Of a stretch of 64,000 nucleotides of DNA, positions 28,069 through 37,216 are shown in pieces. The notes beneath the pieces were generated by a model. It made no database searches and was not told where the DNA came from. It saw nothing but the letters and a program-made list of their open reading frames with translations. The translations under genes were made by a program, and so were the position numbers. Origin of the DNA: Tessaracoccus sp. (GTDB lineage Bacteria; Actinomycetota; Actinomycetes; Propionibacteriales; Propionibacteriaceae); contig NZ_JADJNP010000002.1 of the NCBI RefSeq assembly GCF_016714275.1, positions 558,001-622,000 on the forward strand, given 5' to 3'. Position 1 is the stretch's first letter. Every line of letters starts with the position of its first letter.

Positions 28069-29691
28069 ATGAGCATCGTGATTGTGGGAGGCGTCGCCGG
28101 CGGGATGAGCGCGGCGACCCGGCTTCGCCGGCTGGACGAGAACGCCGAGATCATCGTCGTGGAACGCAGCGGATACGTGTCGTTCGCCAACTGTGGGCTG
28201 CCGTACCACGTCGGCGGCGTGATCGAGGAGCGCTCGGCGCTGCTGCTGCAGACGCCCGAGTCGCTCGCTGCGCGTTTCCGGCTCGACGTGCGCGTCGGCA
28301 CCGAGGCGGTCGCGATCGATCGCGCGGCCAAGACCGTCACCGTGCGCACGCTGGCCACCGGCGACGAGCACGTCCTCCCCTACGACAAGCTGATCCTCTC
28401 CCCCGGCGCGCGGCCCGTCCGCCCGCCGATCCCCGGCATCGAGCGCGCGCTCAGCCTGCGCGACGTCGAGGACACCGACGCGCTCGTGGCCGCCGTCGCT
28501 GACGCCAAGAGCGCCGTCGTCATCGGCGGCGGGTTCATCGGCGTGGAGATGGCCGAGAACCTCCGCCACCGCGGCCTGGACGTCACGCTGGTCGAGGCGA
28601 TGCCCCAGGTCATGGCGCCCATCGACCCGGAGCTGGCCGCGCTCGTCCACACCGAACTGCGCGCAAACGGGGTCGAGCTGCGGCTCGGCGCCGCTGCCGC
28701 CGCGATCGGCGAGGACCATGTCGTGCTCGGCGACGGCGAGCGCCTCCCCGCCGACCTCGTCGTCGCCGCCATCGGCGTCCGTCCCGACACCACGCTCGCT
28801 GACGCCGCTGGTCTGGCCGTCGCGGCGCGCGGCGGCATCGTCGTCGACGAGCACTGCCGCACCTCGGACCCGAACGTCTACGCCGTGGGCGACGCCGTTG
28901 TGAAGCGCGACGCGCTGGACGGCTCCGACGTGCTCGTGCCTCTGGCCAACACCGCCAACCTGCAGGGCCGCCGCGTCGCCGACCACATCGCCGGCCGACG
29001 CGCCCCTGGCCGTCCCGTGCTGGGCACCGCCATCGTCGGCGTCTTCGGGCTGCAGGCCGCGGCCACGGGATGGAACGAGAAGCGCCTCCGCGCCGCCGGC
29101 CGTCCCTACCGCGCCATCCACACGCACCCGTCGTCGCACGCGGGCTACTACCCCGGTGCCGAACAGATGTCGTTGAAGCTGCTGGTCGACCCTGAGACCG
29201 ACGCCATCCTCGGCGCGCAGGGAGTCGGCCGAGACGGCGTGGACAAGCGCATCGATGTCATCGCCACCGCTATGGCGGGTGGCATCACGGCCAGAGACCT
29301 CGCACACCTCGAGCTGGCCTACGCGCCGCAGTTCGGCTCGGCGAAGGACCCCGTCACGATGCTCGGCTTCATCGGCGAGAACCTCCGCGAAGGCGTCACC
29401 GAGTCCATCCAGTGGCACGAGCTCGACGCCGCGCTGACGGCAGGCGCCACGCTGCTCGACGTCCGCAACCCAGGCGAGCGCGCCGGCGGCTCCGTCATCC
29501 CCGGGGCGATCAACGTCCCGCTCGACGAACTCCGCGACAATCTGGACTCCCTGCCCGACGGCGACTTGATCGTCCACTGCGCCGTCGGCCTCCGCGGCCA
29601 CACCGCAGCCCGGATCCTCACCCAGGCGGGCCGCCGCGCCGTCAACCTCGACGGCGGCTACAAAACCTGGGCCGCTGGAACCTCCGCCTGA
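28069..29691 (+). CDS. CoA-disulfide reductase fused to a rhodanese domain
   Basis: 540 aa. FAD/NAD(P)H disulfide reductase: N-terminal GGVAGGMSAATRLR (FAD), SFANCGLPYHVGG with active Cys42, IGGGFIGVEMAENL (NADH), VYAVGDAV (FAD); dimerisation domain to about 450; C-terminal rhodanese with Cys504 in VHCAVGLRGH. CoADR-Rhd proteins reduce CoA persulfide or polysulfide in sulfide metabolism. Expression is probably repressed by the CsoR-family protein encoded convergently downstream, since both promoters carry the same palindrome. Confidence 0.93.
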   Translation: MSIVIVGGVAGGMSAATRLRRLDENAEIIVVERSGYVSFANCGLPYHVGGVIEERSALLLQTPESLAARFRLDVRVGTEAVAIDRAAKTVTVRTLATGDEHVLPYDKLILSPGARPVRPPIPGIERALSLRDVEDTDALVAAVADAKSAVVIGGGFIGVEMAENLRHRGLDVTLVEAMPQVMAPIDPELAALVHTELRANGVELRLGAAAAAIGEDHVVLGDGERLPADLVVAAIGVRPDTTLADAAGLAVAARGGIVVDEHCRTSDPNVYAVGDAVVKRDALDGSDVLVPLANTANLQGRRVADHIAGRRAPGRPVLGTAIVGVFGLQAAATGWNEKRLRAAGRPYRAIHTHPSSHAGYYPGAEQMSLKLLVDPETDAILGAQGVGRDGVDKRIDVIATAMAGGITARDLAHLELAYAPQFGSAKDPVTMLGFIGENLREGVTESIQWHELDAALTAGATLLDVRNPGERAGGSVIPGAINVPLDELRDNLDSLPDGDLIVHCAVGLRGHTAARILTQAGRRAVNLDGGYKTWAAGTSA

Positions 29692-29700
29692 GCCGCCATC

Positions 29701-29775
29701 GTGCACATATATCTGCGTAGGTTGCTCGAGCTGTGCAATAGGTACAGGTGAGGCAACCCACGCAGATTTGTGCAC
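29701..29775. terminator. Inverted repeat between convergent genes
   Basis: Arms 29701-29725 and 29753-29775 (GTGCACA...GGTTGC type, about 20 of 23 paired) around a 27-base loop, between the CoADR-rhodanese and repressor genes. Likely a bidirectional terminator; no U tract. Confidence 0.5.
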
Positions 29776-29830
29776 GCGCCCGACAGATGCTGACTACCCG
29801 CTTGGCCTGCCCTCAAACTCCCCATCTGGC

Positions 29831-30091
29831 TCAGGCCAGCGACAGGAACAGCTTCTCCATCTGGGCGAGGTCCGGCTCGCCGGACTCGCCGTCGAGGACA
29901 CACTGCTTCAGGCCGACCGAGATGGTCGCGAAGCCCGCGCGATCGACGGCCTTTGACACCGCGGCAATCTGGCCGACGATCTCCTGGCAGTCGCGGCCGT
30001 CCTCGATCATGCGGATGATCCCGCCGATCTGCCCCTGCGCGCGCTTCAGGCGCTTGACAACCGCTTCCATCGGCTCCGGGTCCAACTGCAT
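29831..30091 (-). CDS. CsoR-family repressor, probably persulfide sensing (CstR-like)
   Basis: 86 aa, start ATG 30091 with GAGGAG 5 bases upstream; an earlier open stretch lies in its operator. All-helical CsoR/RcnR/CstR fold (VKRLKRAQGQIGGIIRMIEDGRDCQEIVGQI). Two Cys, 35 and 64, have the family spacing of 29. The His four before the second Cys, a copper ligand in CsoR, is Gly60 here, so copper sensing is unlikely and the two-Cys pattern fits CstR, which reacts with persulfides (inference). Neighbouring CoADR-rhodanese supports this. Confidence 0.88.
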   Translation of the reverse strand: MQLDPEPMEAVVKRLKRAQGQIGGIIRMIEDGRDCQEIVGQIAAVSKAVDRAGFATISVGLKQCVLDGESGEPDLAQMEKLFLSLA

Positions 30092-30105
30092 GGCCACTCC
30101 TCTCG

Positions 30106-30121
30106 ATACCCCCAAGAGTAT
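30106..30121. promoter_or_regulatory. CsoR/CstR-type operator of the repressor gene
   Basis: ATACCC-CCAA-GAGTAT, 6-4-6 with one mismatch, 15 bases upstream of the repressor start. Same layout as 28041-28056; implies autoregulation. Confidence 0.8.
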
Positions 30122-30123
30122 CC

Positions 30124-31479
30124 CTAACCAGCGGTGAACAGCTCGTTGCGGATATGGCCGACGCGGCGGCTGACCAGCGCGGCGGCGAAGGCCACGAGCG
30201 TCGCGGCACCCAGGGACGCGACATAGGACAGCTTCTCGGGCTCCGTAAGGAGGAGCGCGGTGTAGATGCCACCGGCCACCGCGGTCACCACGGAGTTGCC
30301 GACCGACTCCGCCACCTGCATCGACGACTGGTTGCGCCCCTGCTCATACCTGGACGACAGGCTCATCACGGCGACGGCGGAACTCGGCATCGCGAGGCCC
30401 ATGCCCGCGCCGCCGACCACCCACAACAGCAGCCCGACGCCGAGCGGGATCTGCGGGAACCAGGCGAACGCGACAAGCCCGGCCAAGCCGACCGCCGACA
30501 GCACCGCCCCGACGGTGAGGAACGCGTTCCTGCTCACCCGCACCCAGCGCTGCGACTGCAACCACGACCCGGCCGTCCAGCCGATAGAGCCGACGGTGAG
30601 CGCCCAGCCCACCTCGACAGGCGTGTAGCCGCGCAGCTTCTGCAACGTCACGAGCAGGATGGTCTCGCCCGCGAAGAACGCGCCCGCCTGGAAGGACCTC
30701 GTCAGCACGACGCTCGGGATGCCCGGGCCGAAACCGCGCGCGGCGGGCGCGAGGATGCGCGGCAAGCCCCAACCCAGCGCCACGACGCCGACAACACCCG
30801 TCACCAGCGCCCACCAGCCGATGGGCTGCCCCGCGAGCAGGATGAGCGACGGCGCCAGCGTGATCGCCAGCGTCGGCAACACTGCGACAGGACTCACCTC
30901 GTCCTCCCCGGGCCGGAACGCGTCCTGCACCTGCCGCAGCCCTGGCAGCGTGAACAGGAACGCGACCACGACGAGCGGGATCATCGTCGCGAACACAAGA
31001 CGCCAGTCGTAGCGCGTCAACCACGCCGCGAACGGCGGCCCGACGAACGCAGGCAACAGCCAGCAGAACGAGAACAGCGCCATGATCTTCGGCCGCTGCT
31101 GCGGCGAGAACCCGTGCGCGACCGTCACGCCCAGCGTCAGGTTCAACGCCCCCGCACCCAGCCCCTGCACCACCCGAGCCAGCAGCACCACCCACACCGA
31201 CGGCGCGAGCCAACCCAGCACGAGCCCCAGCCCGAACAGTGCGAAGCCCACGTACATCGGGATGGCGGGACCGCGCTGGTCGGCGATGCGCCCCGCGACG
31301 ATCGTCGCCGCCAGCATGCCAGAAACCATCGTCGTGAACGCCCACGGATACAGCGACTCCGCGCCGAACGACGCCATGAGCGTCGGCAGCGCCGTCGCGA
31401 TCCCGATGGACTGGAACGCCACGGAGAACACGGCGAGCATGATCCCGACGATCAGCACGCCCCTTCCGCTTCCTCGCAC
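30124..31479 (-). CDS. Major facilitator superfamily transporter
   Basis: 451 aa, 12-14 hydrophobic segments. Resembles drug-exporter type MFS proteins: FTTMVSGMLAATIVAGRIADQRG (loop 2-3 motif), LARVVQGLGAGALNL. GTG start with weak AAAGAG. Substrate unknown. It ends just after the repressor's operator, so it is a separate unit upstream of it on the same strand, and readthrough into the repressor is possible. Confidence 0.9.
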   Translation of the reverse strand: MRGSGRGVLIVGIMLAVFSVAFQSIGIATALPTLMASFGAESLYPWAFTTMVSGMLAATIVAGRIADQRGPAIPMYVGFALFGLGLVLGWLAPSVWVVLLARVVQGLGAGALNLTLGVTVAHGFSPQQRPKIMALFSFCWLLPAFVGPPFAAWLTRYDWRLVFATMIPLVVVAFLFTLPGLRQVQDAFRPGEDEVSPVAVLPTLAITLAPSLILLAGQPIGWWALVTGVVGVVALGWGLPRILAPAARGFGPGIPSVVLTRSFQAGAFFAGETILLVTLQKLRGYTPVEVGWALTVGSIGWTAGSWLQSQRWVRVSRNAFLTVGAVLSAVGLAGLVAFAWFPQIPLGVGLLLWVVGGAGMGLAMPSSAVAVMSLSSRYEQGRNQSSMQVAESVGNSVVTAVAGGIYTALLLTEPEKLSYVASLGAATLVAFAAALVSRRVGHIRNELFTAG

Positions 31480-31526
31480 TTACTCTTTCCCTTCCCTGGC
31501 TGTTAACAGCCGCGTATCATGCCTGC

Positions 31527-31769
31527 ATGACTGAACTGGCACCGGGCTCTCAGACAGTCCTCGACGAGCGCACGCAACAGTTCGAGGACGGCGACCAAGA
31601 CCGATTCTCGCACTATGTGCCCAAGGACAAGCTGATGGCCGCCATGGTCAACGGCACCCCCGTCGTCGCGCTCTGCGGCAAGGTCTGGGTCCCCACCAAG
31701 AACCCCGACAAGTTCCCCGTCTGCCCGGACTGCAAAGAGATCTGGGAGTCCCTGAACCCGGGTCGGTAG
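31527..31769 (+). CDS. DUF3039 family protein
   Basis: 80 aa. Actinobacterial DUF3039 small protein with a zinc-ribbon-like end: VALCGKVWVP and FPVCPDCKEIW (three Cys). Function unknown. ATG at 31527; no strong ribosome binding site visible. Convergent with ahcY, one base between stops. Confidence 0.9.
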   Translation: MTELAPGSQTVLDERTQQFEDGDQDRFSHYVPKDKLMAAMVNGTPVVALCGKVWVPTKNPDKFPVCPDCKEIWESLNPGR

Positions 31770-31770
31770 T

Positions 31771-33207
31771 TCAGTACCTATACGCCTCGGGCTTGTAGGG
31801 GCCCTTGACGGGGACGCCCAAGTATGCGGCCTGCTTGTCGGTCAGCACGCTCAGCTCGACGCCCAGCGCGGCCAGGTGCAGACGTGCGACCTCCTCGTCC
31901 AGATGCTTCGGCAGCACGTAGACGCCCACCGGGTACTCGTCGGTCTTGGTGAACAGCTCCAGCTGCGCAAGCACCTGGTTGGTGAAGGAGTTGCTCATCA
32001 CGAACGACGGGTGGCCGGTGGCGTTGCCCAGGTTCAGCAGGCGGCCCTCGGACAGCACGATGATGGAGTGGCCGTCGGCGAATCGCCACTCGTGGACCTG
32101 CGGCTTGACCTCGATCTTCGTCACGTCGGCGCGCGCCTCGAGGCCCGCCATGTCCAGCTCGTTGTCGAAATGGCCGATGTTGCCGACGATCGCCTGGTGC
32201 TTCATCCGCGCCATCTGCTCGTTGGTGATGACATCGCAGCAGCCGGTGGTGGTGACGAAGATGTCGGCGGTCTCGACGACGGAGTCCAGCGCGGCCACCT
32301 GGTAGCCGTCCATCGCGGCCTGCAGCGCGCAGATGGGGTCGATCTCCGTGACGATGACGCGCGCGCCCTGCCCGCGCAGCGACTCCGCACAGCCCTTCCC
32401 GACGTCGCCGTAGCCGCACACGACCGCGACCTTGCCGCCGATCAACGTGTCGGTGGCGCGGTTGATGCCGTCGATCAGCGAGTGGCGGCAGCCGTACTTG
32501 TTGTCGAACTTCGACTTGGTGACCGAGTCGTTGACGTTGATCGCCGGGAAGAGGAGTGTGCCCTCGCGCGCCATCTCGTACAGGCGATGCACGCCGGTGG
32601 TTGTCTCCTCCGTCACGCCCTTGATCGACGCCGCGACAGCCTCCCAGTCGACCTCGCCGAACGTCTCGCGCAGCAGCGCCTTGATGACGCGGAACTCGTG
32701 GCTGTCGCCGTCGGTATCCTCCGGCGCCGCGCCCGCCCGCTGCGCCGCGACACCCTTGTGGACGAGCAGCGTCGCGTCACCGCCGTCGTCGAGGATCATG
32801 TTCGGGAGCCTGCCGTCCGGCCAGTCGAGGATCTGGCGGGTGCACCACCAGTACTCCTCCAGCGTCTCGCCCTTCCACGCGAACACCGGCACACCGCGGG
32901 GGTGCTCCGAGGTGCCGTCGGGGCCGACGGCGATCGCCGCCGCGGCATGGTCCTGCGTCGAGAAGATGTTGCACGACGCCCACCGCACCTCCGCGCCGAG
33001 CGCCACCAGGGTTTCGATCAACACCGCCGTTTGGATGGTCATGTGCAGCGAGCCTGCGATCCGCGCACCCTTCAGCGGCTGCGCGTCGGCGTAGCGCGCC
33101 CTCATCGCCATCAGGCCGGGCATCTCGTGCTCGGCGAGCACGATCTCCTTGCGCCCGAAGTCGGCGAGGGTCAGGTCAGCTACGCGAAAATCCACGCGGG
33201 CAACCAT
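31771..33207 (-). CDS. ahcY: Adenosylhomocysteinase
   Basis: 478 aa. Splits S-adenosylhomocysteine to homocysteine and adenosine, keeping methyltransferases running. Motifs: SLHMTIQTAVLIETL, ASCNIFSTQDHAAAAI, INVNDSVTKSKFDN, CGYGDVGKGCAESLRGQG (NAD site), GNIGHFDNE, and the C-terminal KPEAYRY conserved end. Contains the roughly 40-residue insertion of the actinobacterial/plant type. Confidence 0.97.
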   Translation of the reverse strand: MVARVDFRVADLTLADFGRKEIVLAEHEMPGLMAMRARYADAQPLKGARIAGSLHMTIQTAVLIETLVALGAEVRWASCNIFSTQDHAAAAIAVGPDGTSEHPRGVPVFAWKGETLEEYWWCTRQILDWPDGRLPNMILDDGGDATLLVHKGVAAQRAGAAPEDTDGDSHEFRVIKALLRETFGEVDWEAVAASIKGVTEETTTGVHRLYEMAREGTLLFPAINVNDSVTKSKFDNKYGCRHSLIDGINRATDTLIGGKVAVVCGYGDVGKGCAESLRGQGARVIVTEIDPICALQAAMDGYQVAALDSVVETADIFVTTTGCCDVITNEQMARMKHQAIVGNIGHFDNELDMAGLEARADVTKIEVKPQVHEWRFADGHSIIVLSEGRLLNLGNATGHPSFVMSNSFTNQVLAQLELFTKTDEYPVGVYVLPKHLDEEVARLHLAALGVELSVLTDKQAAYLGVPVKGPYKPEAYRY

Positions 33208-33216
33208 ACCCCTCTC

Positions 33217-33648
33217 TCAGGCAGCCGCCGAGGCCAGGTGAGCGAGCGCCAGGTCGTAGCCTCCGACGCCGCAGCCGACGATGATGCCCGCCGCCTTCGC
33301 GGACAAGACGCTGTGCGTACGGAACTCCTCGCGCGCGTGCACGTTCGAGATGTGCACCTCGACGTAGCGGCCGACGAGAGCCGCGGCGTCGGCGATCGCG
33401 TACGAGTAGTGCGTCCACGCCCCGGCGTTGATGACGACATCGGCGTCGGTGTCGGCGGCCTCGTGCAGCCACTCGATCATCTGTCCCTCGTGCTCGGTCT
33501 GACGCACGTCGACGTCGAGGCCCAGCCCCTTGCCTGTGCCCACCAGGTGCTCGGCCAGCTGCGCGTACGTCGTGCCGCCATACACCTCAGGCTGGCGCGT
33601 GCCCAGCCGCCCGATGTTGGGACCATTGAGGACGAGGACCTTCTTCAT
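33217..33648 (-). CDS. aroQ: 3-dehydroquinate dehydratase, type II
   Basis: 143 aa. Third shikimate-pathway step. Motifs: LVLNGPNIGRLGTRQPEVYG (catalytic Tyr follows at 23), QTEHEGQMIEWLHEA, INAGAWTHYSYAIADA, EVHISNVHAREEFR (catalytic His). Ends 9 bases before ahcY. Bases 33649-33803 upstream hold no gene that I can see. Confidence 0.96.
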   Translation of the reverse strand: MKKVLVLNGPNIGRLGTRQPEVYGGTTYAQLAEHLVGTGKGLGLDVDVRQTEHEGQMIEWLHEAADTDADVVINAGAWTHYSYAIADAAALVGRYVEVHISNVHAREEFRTHSVLSAKAAGIIVGCGVGGYDLALAHLASAAA

Positions 33649-33803
33649 GCGGGCAGTCTATGGGCCTTCGGCTGGTTGACTCACCGCCGCTACTCGGGCA
33701 GCCGCACGAATCCGACGGTAACTCGCCTATTTGGGAGGAGTGTCTCCCGGATCGGCCAGGTAGTGCTGGATCCGTGCGCCTCGTCGAGTAGAGGCCCGAA
33801 AAA

Positions 33804-34826
33804 TCAGCCGACAGTGAGGCCGATCTCCAAGTACGCAGCGCCGTACAGGCCCTTCTGGAGGAGGGTCACGTAGCGGACGACGTCGCCGGCCTCGAACTCG
33901 TCGTCGCCCGAGGAGATGCGCGCGACGCGGGCGCCGACGCCGTCGGCCAGGCGACGCAGGGTGTCTGCGGTCTCGCGGAGGCGGTCAGGGAGGAGTTCGT
34001 CGTCGAGGAGCACGAGGGCGGGGCGGGCGTCGTCGGCACCACCGTCGAAGGGATCGGCGAACATGTCGCGGGCCGGGGTGGCCCGCAGCAGCGTCTCGAT
34101 CTCGGAGGCGTCCGCGGCCAGCGCGGGACGGCCGCAGGCGCGGCGCATCGCCTCCGCGATCCGGCGCGACGCGCGGCTCGCCAGCACCGTGCCGCCCCAG
34201 ATCAGCGGCAAAGAGTCCGCCAACTCGAGCGCGAGCATCTTCCCCGGGTTCACCGACAGATCGCGCATCGGCGAGCACGACTCAGCCACCAGGTCCGCGG
34301 CATCGGCGACATGCTCCGGCCGCACCGTCGGGCCGAGGCCGAGCGCACCCAGCTGCGCGAGAACGGCGACAGCGGCCGCCATGGGATCGGCCTCGGGTGT
34401 AGGAATCAGGGTCGTCGCCGACGACGAGGCGGCATCGGCCAGCGAGGAGTCCTCGGGCGCCGCCACGATCAGCGACGCGCCCCGGCGCGCGGCCTCGGCG
34501 GTGCACTGCAGAACCCACTCGGGCGAGTCATAGCCGCCGAGGACCACGGCGAGGTCCAGCGGACCGACCCACGCGGGAAGGCCAGGACCCGGCCATGCCA
34601 TGAACGGGACCGGACAAGCGGGTTCGAGCACCGCGCGCACCAGCCGCGCCTCGTGGCCGAGGACCAGGATGCCGCGGGGACGGTCACCGCGCTCCGCATA
34701 GCCCAGCGGCTGGCTGAGCGCCGCGCGCCGAATCCGGGCGCCCGTCGTCGCGAGCCGCCGCAGCGACTCGTTCCACGCCAGGTCGGGCGACTCCAGGCGC
34801 GCATCGTCGAACGCCGGGCCGCTCAC
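33804..34826 (-). CDS. SIS-domain protein, ManB-linked (phosphosugar isomerase-like)
   Basis: 340 aa from GTG 34826, which overlaps the Trm112-type stop (GTGA). Two Rossmann-like SIS halves, similar to the bifunctional phosphoglucose/phosphomannose isomerase C-terminal family; catalytic residues cannot be confirmed by eye. In mycobacteria the equivalent gene lies between manA and manB. Probably envelope sugar metabolism. No manA is present next to it here. Confidence 0.75.
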   Translation of the reverse strand: MSGPAFDDARLESPDLAWNESLRRLATTGARIRRAALSQPLGYAERGDRPRGILVLGHEARLVRAVLEPACPVPFMAWPGPGLPAWVGPLDLAVVLGGYDSPEWVLQCTAEAARRGASLIVAAPEDSSLADAASSSATTLIPTPEADPMAAAVAVLAQLGALGLGPTVRPEHVADAADLVAESCSPMRDLSVNPGKMLALELADSLPLIWGGTVLASRASRRIAEAMRRACGRPALAADASEIETLLRATPARDMFADPFDGGADDARPALVLLDDELLPDRLRETADTLRRLADGVGARVARISSGDDEFEAGDVVRYVTLLQKGLYGAAYLEIGLTVG

Positions 34827-35014
34827 AGCGTGCTGCGGGCCTGGTCGATCAGCAGGACGGGAATCTGGTCGCGCACCGGATACGCCAGGCCACACGCCTG
34901 GTTGGTGCAGACCAGCTCCTTCGCGTCATAGTCGACGGCGAACTTCGCGTGGCACGACGGGCACGCCGCGATCGCCAAGAACTCGGGCGACAGGTTCAAC
35001 TGATCGTCAGCCAT
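34823..35014 (-). CDS. Trm112 family zinc protein
   Basis: 63 aa with four zinc Cys: AACPSCHAKF and LVCTNQACGLAYPVRDQIPVLL. Trm112-like proteins activate methyltransferases in eukaryotes and archaea; the bacterial role is uncertain. Start overlaps the manB stop by 8 bases, so translation is coupled. Confidence 0.9.
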   Translation of the reverse strand: MADDQLNLSPEFLAIAACPSCHAKFAVDYDAKELVCTNQACGLAYPVRDQIPVLLIDQARSTL

Positions 35015-36386
35015 GGTTCCTCCTCGGATGTCTCTCCGAGCCTAGCGCGATTGCCGCCAGAGCCTCGTCGCGGAGGGCGCGCATCGTGGCGCCGTCGCGG
35101 GCCTCGACGTTCAGGCGGAGCAGCGGCTCGGTGTTGCTCGGGCGCAGGCTCACCCACCAGCCCGCGGCGGCGTCGCGGACGAGCAGGCCGTCGTCCCAGG
35201 TGACCTCGCCCCGCCCTGCGAAGAGCGCGGCCACGGCCTCCATACAGACGGACGCGTCGTCGACCGTCGAGTTCAGCTCCCCAGAGCGCGCATAGCCGTC
35301 ATAGACCGCGGCCAGCTCGGACAGCGGCCGGCCCGACGCGCGCAACAGCTCCAGCACGTGCAGGGCCGCGAGCATGCCCGTGTCGGCCGACCAGAAGTCG
35401 CGGAAGTAGTAGTGCGCCGAATGCTCGCCGCCGAACACCGCGCCGAGCTCGGCCATCGTCGCCTTCACCGCCGTATGTCCCACGCGGGAGACAGCGATCC
35501 TGCCGCCGCGCGCCTCGACGGCCTCCGCGACGCAGCGCGACGTGATGGTGTTCGTCACGATCCACGAGCCCGGATGTTTCTCCAGTTCCGCGACCGCGAT
35601 CATCGCGGTGATCACCGAAGGGTCTACGACGTCGCCGCGCTCGTCAACGATGAAGCACCGGTCCGCGTCCCCGTCGAAGACCAGCCCGATGTCGGCGCCG
35701 TTATCGCGCACCGCACGCTGCGCGTCGATCAGGTTCTCCGGCACCAACGGGTTGGCCGGATGGTTCGGGAAGGAGCCGTCGAGTTCGAGATACAGCCCGA
35801 CGATGTCCAGCTCCCGCCCCGAAAGCACGCTGAGCGCAGTATGCCCGGCCATGCCGTTGCCGGCGTCGATCACGACGGTGAGCGGTCGCTCGCCGCGCTG
35901 CGGCACAAGGTCGCCCAGCTTGTCCGCGTACGCGTCGAGCGCGTCGAGCTGGCAGTAGCCGCCAACGACGTCGTCGCCCAGCTCGACCGTCGCGGCGAGG
36001 TCGCGCAGGCGGAGGGTGAAGTCCGCAGCCACGGGCGCGGCGTCGGCGAGGCAGAACTTGACGCCGTTGTACTCGGCCGGGTTGTGGCTCGCGGTGAACT
36101 GCACGCCCGGGAGACCCAACCAGCCGGACGCGAACCACAGCTGATCCGTGGACGCGAGCCCGATGTCGACGACCGAGGCCCCGGCGCGCCGGGCGCCGTC
36201 GACGAAGGCCAGGGACAACTCCCGCCCGAGGACCCGCATGTCGCGGCCGAGGACGAACTCGTCGGCCCCTGTGAGAGCGACGAACGCCATCCCGAGCGCC
36301 CGAGCGCCGTCGAGGTCCCACTCCGGGTCGTCGCCCACGACGACGCCGCGGATGTCGTTGGCCTTGAAGATCCTTGGGTGCAGCAC
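35007..36386 (-). CDS. manB: Phosphomannomutase/phosphoglucomutase
   Basis: 459 aa. Interconverts mannose 6- and 1-phosphate for GDP-mannose; the 1-phosphate is the substrate of ManC at 41.9 kb. Motifs: active Ser in TASHNPAEYNGVK, metal loop DGDADRC, sugar loop GGEHSAHYYF, phosphate loop RPSNTEPLLR. GTG start 36386. First gene of the manB-Trm112-SIS group. Confidence 0.95.
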   Translation of the reverse strand: MLHPRIFKANDIRGVVVGDDPEWDLDGARALGMAFVALTGADEFVLGRDMRVLGRELSLAFVDGARRAGASVVDIGLASTDQLWFASGWLGLPGVQFTASHNPAEYNGVKFCLADAAPVAADFTLRLRDLAATVELGDDVVGGYCQLDALDAYADKLGDLVPQRGERPLTVVIDAGNGMAGHTALSVLSGRELDIVGLYLELDGSFPNHPANPLVPENLIDAQRAVRDNGADIGLVFDGDADRCFIVDERGDVVDPSVITAMIAVAELEKHPGSWIVTNTITSRCVAEAVEARGGRIAVSRVGHTAVKATMAELGAVFGGEHSAHYYFRDFWSADTGMLAALHVLELLRASGRPLSELAAVYDGYARSGELNSTVDDASVCMEAVAALFAGRGEVTWDDGLLVRDAAAGWWVSLRPSNTEPLLRLNVEARDGATMRALRDEALAAIALGSERHPRRNHG

Positions 36387-36395
36387 CGGGCTAAC

Positions 36396-36746
36396 TTACC
36401 CCCCGGTCACGAGGCGCAGGTGACCGCCGCGGGTCGTCGGGGAGGGATCGGGCGGCGCGGGGACCGGGTCGTCGTGGCGTAGGCCGATCGCGCGGACGGC
36501 GTCGGCAAGTGCCATAAGGTCGTCGGTGGCCGGCTCTGACGGCGCCGGCACGCCGTCGAACGGGAGCCGCAGCACCTGCCATCCCTGGGGAGCGCTTGTG
36601 CGCTCCGCGTGACGGGGGCAGAGATCGTACGCGCCCGGCTCTGGCGCCGGCGACAACGGGCCAAGGACCGCCGCCCGGTCGGTGTAGGCGTACGTCATGG
36701 TCGCCACCGCGGGGGCGGAACACGCGGTTCGGGAGCAGCTGCGCAC
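36396..36746 (-). CDS. DUF3499 family protein
   Basis: 116 aa from GTG 36746, chosen because the family begins with the Cys motif (VRSCSRTACSAPAVATMTY); an ATG at 36791 is the alternative but overlaps the divergent gene. Conserved AVLGPL and YDLCPRHAERTSAPQGW. Probable zinc-binding protein of unknown function, found beside manB and whiB2 in actinobacteria. Confidence 0.85.
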   Translation of the reverse strand: MRSCSRTACSAPAVATMTYAYTDRAAVLGPLSPAPEPGAYDLCPRHAERTSAPQGWQVLRLPFDGVPAPSEPATDDLMALADAVRAIGLRHDDPVPAPPDPSPTTRGGHLRLVTGG

Positions 36747-36784
36747 GAGAGGCAACCTAACCGATGCGCCACTAGAGTGGCCGC

Positions 36785-37216
36785 ATGCCACGCAGACGAG
36801 ACCGACATGGGCGCGGTATCCGCGGCCCCCTCGCCGGTCCGAACCGGTTCACGGGCCGCCCCGTGCCGCTCAGCCGGCCCAACAGGGTCGCCTTCTTCAA
36901 CTCGTGCGTCACCGCCGCGATGGCCGACATCGCCGACGCTGCCCCCGACGCCCTCAACGGGATCGTGGTAGGCGTCGAGGAGGTCCCGCACCTGAACGTC
37001 GCGTGGTCCGGGGACCGCGTCCCCCTCTCCGCCGCGCTGGAGCCCAGCCGCGGAAGGAAGGCGCAGATCGTCTTGTTCCAGCGCCCGCTGGAGCACCGCG
37101 CGATGTCGCGCCGCGATCTCAGCGACCTCGTCCACCAGACCATCGTCGAACAGCTCAGCGCGTTGACCGGACGGTCCATCGAGGACCTCGGCGGGGATCC
37201 CGGTTGGGACGATTAG
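36785..37216 (+). CDS. Zincin-like metallopeptidase family protein, motif degenerate
   Basis: 143 aa, PF06262-type. The helix that should carry HExxH reads LVHQTIVEQL: the first His remains, Glu is Gln and the second His is gone, so it is unlikely to be a peptidase. The mycobacterial equivalent (from memory) is also degenerate there. Stop overlaps the convergent DUF5719 stop (TTAG). Confidence 0.8.
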   Translation: MPRRRDRHGRGIRGPLAGPNRFTGRPVPLSRPNRVAFFNSCVTAAMADIADAAPDALNGIVVGVEEVPHLNVAWSGDRVPLSAALEPSRGRKAQIVLFQRPLEHRAMSRRDLSDLVHQTIVEQLSALTGRSIEDLGGDPGWDD

